From Heterotrichella gracilis (lineage: Eukaryota; Sar; Xanthophyceae; Tribonematales; Xanthonemataceae), in contig JAULBX010000003.1 of NCBI GenBank assembly GCA_032358255.1, positions 372,001-436,000 of the forward strand: 64,000 nt of DNA, read 5' to 3'. Shown piece after piece: positions 59,101 to 64,000 of this stretch (the first letter of the stretch is position 1; each line of letters begins with the position of its first letter). The notes below the pieces were generated by a model. The model was not told the origin of the DNA and did no database searches. It saw nothing but the letters and a program-made list of their open reading frames with translations. The position numbers and the translations under genes are program-made.

Positions 59101-59655
59101 GATACGTTTCAGTGATGTCATCAATCCTGCATTTTTTGTAGCAGCTTTGTGATAGCAAACATATGCAAGACCTAGTCCAGACATGCTCTTTGGTAGAATT
59201 GAATATTTAGCACCCATATTCAACGATTTTGGACACCCTTCTCAATCACCCTATACGCAATGAAAGAAAGGAAGGAAACACCCACAGATGGCAGCCAGGC
59301 ACAACACATGCTATGTGACAAGGCAGTTGTGTCACACAGTCCTGTAACATTAAACATTAAAATTACAATTCAATACCTCACGGAACCGGCGCAAAGACAA
59401 TCGCTGACTATGAAACAGTCATTGCAGAGCATGTTTCCCCTGAGTACATGCTGCATCTGAGATTATGATGTCAGCTCCTGAACTTCTAGAGCTCCTCTTT
59501 ACATGCTGCACTGCTTGCTTCAGCAGCTTGTCATCCTGGGTCAAGGCAGACAGCAGTGGCTCCTCCTCCAAAACAATCTGCCCTGCAATGAATGGCTGTG
59601 CAGCAAAGGCACTCCTGCCAAATATTGGGTGTTCCTGGATACTTACAGCCATCAT
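56145..59655 (-). pseudogene. SMYD-like SET-domain protein, copy B, with stop and frameshift
   Basis: Paralogue of copy A: MMAVSIQEHPIFGRSAFAAQ, then SLKRILAWRLAPDDIQKAVL, GSKLAHTCGRPNTQ, HVATCDIAEGELLTTQYI, FAFDCECELC, WKCSKCGVEF, WQTPQPHPW. The exon that is broken in A is open here. However a TAG at complement 56520-56522 interrupts the last exon (RRM-stop-QVAALHL against RHVKRLAACNL in A). Near 57050 one base is missing relative to A, so WSWL is followed by SLTSCQG instead of SHKLPGITSSELVYE, which continues in the next frame. The C-terminus is longer than in A and ends in a basic tail (KRELVGRRRTRKPLPWG). It is most likely a pseudogene, or a gene whose true C-terminus lies earlier. Confidence 0.6.
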
Positions 59656-60478
59656 GTCAATAGCTTGGAGTGTATTGTCAAGTGACTCAGGGACTAAGAG
59701 ATGCTGGGTAGTCTATTAGAAGCAGCTACCACCCAGGGTAACACTGTGAGGCTTACAGTAGGCAGGTGCACTACCACGGGTTTCGTGAAAACTGACAATG
59801 AGGTTTCCTAGTCTTGGGTTGGTGTGAACTATTCGTATTGGGTGTTGAGCTGATATTGACTGTCACACTCATCACGAGAGAACTTGAAGTCCAAGGGAAA
59901 GCTACTTGTGGGTCGTCTACTCAAAGCACCTAGTGCCCAAGGAGTACTGCTGTTGCACAGGAGGACACACTTCAAAACGTTGGGTTCGTCAGGGTTCTCC
60001 ACGAAAATCCCGAATGGTCAGGGACCGCATGGGGACTGAATGTGCCACATGTGGGATTGCACGTAAAAATACATTTTGGGCTGCTTTCTGGGATGTTCAT
60101 CGAGTGGCAAGCCAAAAAGCAATGCTTGCAGCTGCATCAAATGTCAAGCCTTGAAACAAGCGGAAAGGAGCATCGGTTTTGAAATGTAACCACAGTCGCT
60201 GCTGGTGTGCGCGTTGGGCTGCAGGGTTGCCGCACATTGTTGTTGTATGCCCAATACAACAATGCCGCAGCGCGTGGTTTTTCTCAAGCTCGCTAGTATT
60301 CCTTGAGGCCAAGTAACTTTGGCGTTGGCTTTTAGTTTCATATACCTGACAATGCTCGTCACCCAAGTACTTCACGGGACGGCATGGTGAACATCTATGG
60401 CTCCTCGTCTAGTCCTGTAACAGAGAGCAACAGTTGCTTGCTGACCACTGTGCTGTGCGACACGTAAAACTACCAACA
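59656..60478. promoter_or_regulatory. divergent region between SET copy B and the membrane-protein gene
   Basis: No recognisable gene. It should contain the promoter of the plus-strand gene starting at 60479. Confidence 0.4.
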
Positions 60479-63400
60479 ATGGACAACAGCGGTTGGTCTA
60501 AACCTGCTGCAAGAACTAGGTTGGGCAGGCAACCTTTGTCCAGCTATGCAAAACTGTCAGTTCCAACGCCTCGAGTGCAGTCCAGGTCACTCCTCCCCAG
60601 AAGCTGGCTAGCAGCCACTGGTTTTAGGCACAAACAGGGGGCTTTCCAGGCCAGCCCACCAAACCAAAACCTAGTTGCAGCTGCAACCAATAGGGAGACT
60701 CAACACAGTGCCCAGGAGCAAGGAATGAGAGTGCACCACGCAGTACCACCGCCCTCTGAGACAATCAAGCAGTCACCAGCGTTCAATGAGTAAGCTTGGA
60801 GTCAGCACGCCCCATGTCACAGTGTGATCCCCATGTTGCATCACAGTCACAAATGCATCACCGTTGCCCCACCAATTGCATTAGCTTGCACGCTATGCTC
60901 GGGGCGCCTCGGCTTGCACACCCTGGTATATGCATATGGACCAACAAAACTGGACATGCCGCGCCATGACCTGGGCACTGTGGCGGTCCAAGCATGGATC
61001 ATCAGATGCTGACGTTGCCATCAACAGTACTGGGTAGGGGATGCACGAGCCAGGTGGCGTAGCTTTCTCCACAGTGTTGAGTGGGCTATGGCTGCATTTG
61101 GCTCCATGCGTACCAAGCTGGCTCGAGATTCCTGCCTTTGCATGCAGGTACCGGTGGGAGATGCTGTTCCAGCCTGCCCTGCTGGCAGTCACCCTCATCA
61201 TGGGCGGCCTGGCGGTGTACAACAGATACTTCAGGCATGACGTGCAGCGCAAGGCAGCGGTGCGCAGCCCTGCAAAACTAGATTTTGATATATGTGTATA
61301 TAATCTGTAGTGCAAGCAAGGCCACCGCCCTGTCATGCTGTCATTCGCATGTGGTCCACTGGCAGTGTGCAGTCACAGTTGCACACGCAAATGCATGCCC
61401 GCATGTTTGCCTGCATTTTATTTCAGTGGGAGTCCAAGCCACATAGCTGCATATCATTGCCACACGCCATCAATATGTATATTGCACAATTGGCGGCCTT
61501 CTGAAGAATTCTGTGTTATTCCTGCGCATCTTCACTGCGCCACCACCATTTGTACGCAAGTACCACCCAAGATAAGGGCATGCTGCATGCTGCATGCTGC
61601 ATGCTGCATGCTGTAGCAATGGGATCATTAAGCTTTAGGTCTTGACCTTGTGTGAAGCATTGCTTAGCAATGCAAATGTAGTCACTGGCTGCTTGATCAG
61701 TTACGCACTGGTTTGCTTGATCAGTTACGCATTGGCATGATCAGCTACTTACGCACATGCACATGCGGATGCTGAACAGCGCCCTGCCTTGCGCCTACCC
61801 CACAGTTCCTCCTCAGCCAAGCCCAAGACCTGTGCGCATCAGTCCCCGCCGTGGGCCCCCCCCTGGACACCCTGTTCCAGCAGTTTGTGGAGGGGGAGGA
61901 GGAGCAGGAGGCGCTGGAGTGGCGCCACCTGGCGGTGGCCTTGGCCCAGGTGGTGCCACGTGGCGCAAGCCTAGATCCTCAGCGTCGCCAGGCATTGGAA
62001 TTGCTGCTCCAGTATGACTCAAACCAGCACAGGTGGGAGCAGGCGTGGGCACAATTTAGTTAGCTAGTAATATGTTGCGCTTCAGCACTGCTGGACTTCA
62101 CACTCGCATAGCTTGCGCCTTGCGCCTCAGAGCTTTCCATTGCAGGTCCTGACACCAATCCTGAATATTGCATGCCGTTATTTTGAGACAGAACCATATG
62201 GAAAACAGCCAAATATCATTCTGGCTTTAGCTCAATTGACTCTTTTCTATTTATCTTACACTGATGCGTTTTTTACGAGTTCTTTTAATTACTGTATATA
62301 TTCTCCCCCACCACCCAACTTGCTCCCCATCCCGCAAGGGCGCTGGACCGGCCCGCCTTCCGCCGCGCCCTGCAGCGCTTCTGCCTGCTGACCGAGCAGC
62401 CCTTTGACCGCATCGCACCCGCCTTGGAGGAGCTGCTGACTGGCGCACCGGGTGCCCGCGTGGCGCTCAAGGCGGTGGCCGACAGCGCCAAGACGATGCC
62501 GGGAGCAGCATCAGAAAGAGTGAGCTGGGGCTTGGAAAGATTTACGGTAGCTAGTCAGTTGTTGCATCCATTCCAGCTTTGGAAATTCCAAGCAGTCTGT
62601 TCCAGGCAGTCTGGCAGTCTGGCAGTCTGGCAGTCTGGCAGTCTGGCAGTCTGGCAGTCTGGCAGAGTGAGAGTCATCCTTGCACAAGTGGCGCAAAGCA
62701 ATCATCAACACATTGGGGTTTTTCTCGATCATTTGATGATCTTGGAAGACTAAGGACACATTTTGGGGCATTGTCACGGTGTGCAAGCTGATATTTTCAT
62801 CCTTGGGAATTAATAGCTCCCCATTGAATAAGGATGCAGGTGCTAGAGTACTTCAAACCTGACATATGCCTTACAAACTGTGTGCAGCAAGTGCACTACC
62901 ACACACCATACTACCGGGGCTGGCTGGCTTTCAAGGTGAACGGCAAACCAGCTCTACACTGTCTTGCATGGCAATCAATCAGCCTGATTGGTCAATGCAC
63001 TCCGACCCAATGTGGCACACTGACCCGACCACACCCTGTCCCGCCTGTGCAGCGTGAGCTAGCCTTCCAGCGCCAGCGCCTGCAGTGTGCGTTTGCGCTG
63101 TGGGAGGGAGACGGGGACGAGCTGGTGGACTTGAGGGGGGTGGCCACAGCGCTCAGACAGTACGTGCACGCAATAGCCCAAGTGATTAACCAATATTGGG
63201 GAAAGTAAGGTGCAAGATGCAGAATTGCGTGTCGCGTTGCCAGTGCTGTGGGGTGTGTTAGTGCGTGGATCTGGCTTTCCTGTTTACCGGAAGGAGGACG
63301 TTTTGAATGGTACGAAAGCTGGCATGGGCATGTCAATGGCATCTGTTCCACACAAGATGGTGGTGCATGGCCTAAATGATGCGCTGTTCTCAGTATGTTC

Positions 63401-63941
63401 ACTACTGATTTCACATGTGAATCAGAAGTGAGCATACTGAAAGCATTCAGAGTGTGCGCAGAAGTAGTGGAAACAGGGATACAACATTATCACTCCTCTG
63501 ATCAGGCTCCAGTGTGAGCGCATTGACCACAACATCTGCCTCCACCCACCCCGCTGCGTGCAACCATGCGCAGAAGCTGCAGCAGGCTCTTCGATGTGAT
63601 CCCCCATCGCAGATATGTTACTGACACAATAATTTTGGTAGCGGACTTATAATACATTCCCATTCTGCAGTGTGAAAACCCTCACCACCGCCTCTGCCGC
63701 CACGCGCACCACCTGCCTCCACGCGCAGGAGCTGCGGGACGACCTGCAGGGGGTGCTGACTCACAAGGGGAGCTTGATGGCGGACCAGGCGCAGTTTGAC
63801 GCCTTTGTGCGCAACGTGGCCACGCACAGCGCCTTTGGCCTGCACGAGGTGGTGGATTTCCTGGCGGTGGTGGCTGCGGCGGGGTACGACCCGCTGGTTG
63901 GCATGGCCATGGTGGAGAGCAACAAGGGGGCGGTGGTTTGA
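60479..63941 (+). CDS. unrecognised single-pass membrane protein, 402 residues
   Basis: Exons 60479-60789, 61148-61259, 61806-62032, 62339-62519, 63053-63159, 63671-63941 join in frame from ATG to TGA. Residues 1-95 (MDNSGWSKPAARTRLGRQPL onward) are rich in Ser, Arg, Pro and Gln with few acids, resembling an organelle transit peptide. One hydrophobic segment at about 110-128 (LFQPALLAVTLIMGGLAVY) should cross a membrane and is followed by a basic RYFRHDVQRK. The rest is helical and acidic/alanine-rich: EGEEEQEALEWRHLAVALAQ, ALDRPAFRRALQRFCLL, FALWEGDGDELVDLRGVATA (an EF-hand-like loop lacking most calcium ligands), and a C-terminal DDLQGVLTHKGSLMADQAQF. I cannot name a family. The weak acceptor CAAG before exon 4 is the least certain junction. 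Confidence 0.7.
61579..61615 (+). repeat. 7-bp tandem repeat in intron
   Basis: Five units of GCATGCT in intron 2 of the membrane-protein gene. A 22-bp unit (TGCTTGATCAGTTACGCAxT) is repeated nearby at about 61690-61735. Confidence 0.85.
62601..62664 (+). repeat. 8-bp minisatellite in intron
   Basis: Seven to eight direct units of GGCAGTCT in intron 4 of the membrane-protein gene, probably variable in length between strains. Confidence 0.9.
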
Positions 63942-64000
63942 AGGGTAGGAGAGAGCTCCTTGGGGGCCTCAGGAGACGTGGGCAGGATACCTGCGTCCCA

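Noticed and set aside
51712-59655. Stop codons TAA and TAG read as glutamine, as in some ulvophyte algae
   Set aside because: Other genes here end in TAG at the expected family C-terminus (xylose isomerase), so TAG works as a stop. Copy B also has a frameshift, which recoding does not explain.
60097-60375. 92-codon minus-strand open frame upstream of the last gene
   Set aside because: No family resemblance, no splice partners, and it lies in a divergent promoter region.

Overview
The window is nuclear DNA of a photosynthetic eukaryote, most likely a green alga (Chlorophyta). Nearly every gene is split by many GT-AG introns. Plastid-type and plant-type genes occur (a chloroplast omega-3 fatty acid desaturase, plant-type xylose isomerase, a RUNKEL-like kinase), and plant-type telomere-like heptamers (TTTAGGG/CCCTAAA) are scattered in introns. 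I cannot place it to genus. I saw no tRNA, rRNA, CRISPR array or recognisable transposon.

Layout: COG5, a Golgi tethering subunit (+, 1831-7902, 12 exons); xylose isomerase with an N-terminal signal sequence (-, 10068-13877, 9 exons); plastid omega-3 desaturase FAD7-like (-, 15594-19057, 8 exons); polyprenol reductase SRD5A3-like (+, 20489-23568, 8 exons); a RUNKEL/ULK4-like kinase with a long alpha-helical repeat tail (-, 24927-35258, about 26 exons); an unrecognised 351-residue protein (-, 36159-38217, 8 exons); an unrecognised, probably plastid, membrane protein (+, 38858-42606, 8 exons); a fused FGGY pentulose kinase and ribulose-phosphate 3-epimerase (+, 43735-49891, 13 exons); two tandem SMYD-like SET-domain copies, both damaged (-, 51712-54479 and 56145-59655); and an unrecognised single-pass membrane protein (+, 60479-63941, 6 exons). 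Except in the RUNKEL-like and SET genes, the listed exons join in one consistent reading frame from ATG to stop.

The genes do not form one obvious pathway. Two touch pentose metabolism: xylose isomerase makes D-xylulose, and the kinase-epimerase fusion would phosphorylate a pentulose and interconvert ribulose 5-phosphate and xylulose 5-phosphate. COG5 and polyprenol reductase both serve protein glycosylation.

The two strongest observations are (1) the pentulose kinase-epimerase fusion in one 750-residue reading frame, and (2) about 20 partial, direct, decayed copies of exon ends, often with their splice sites, lying 70-220 bp away in the adjoining intron or past the stop codon, in six different genes.
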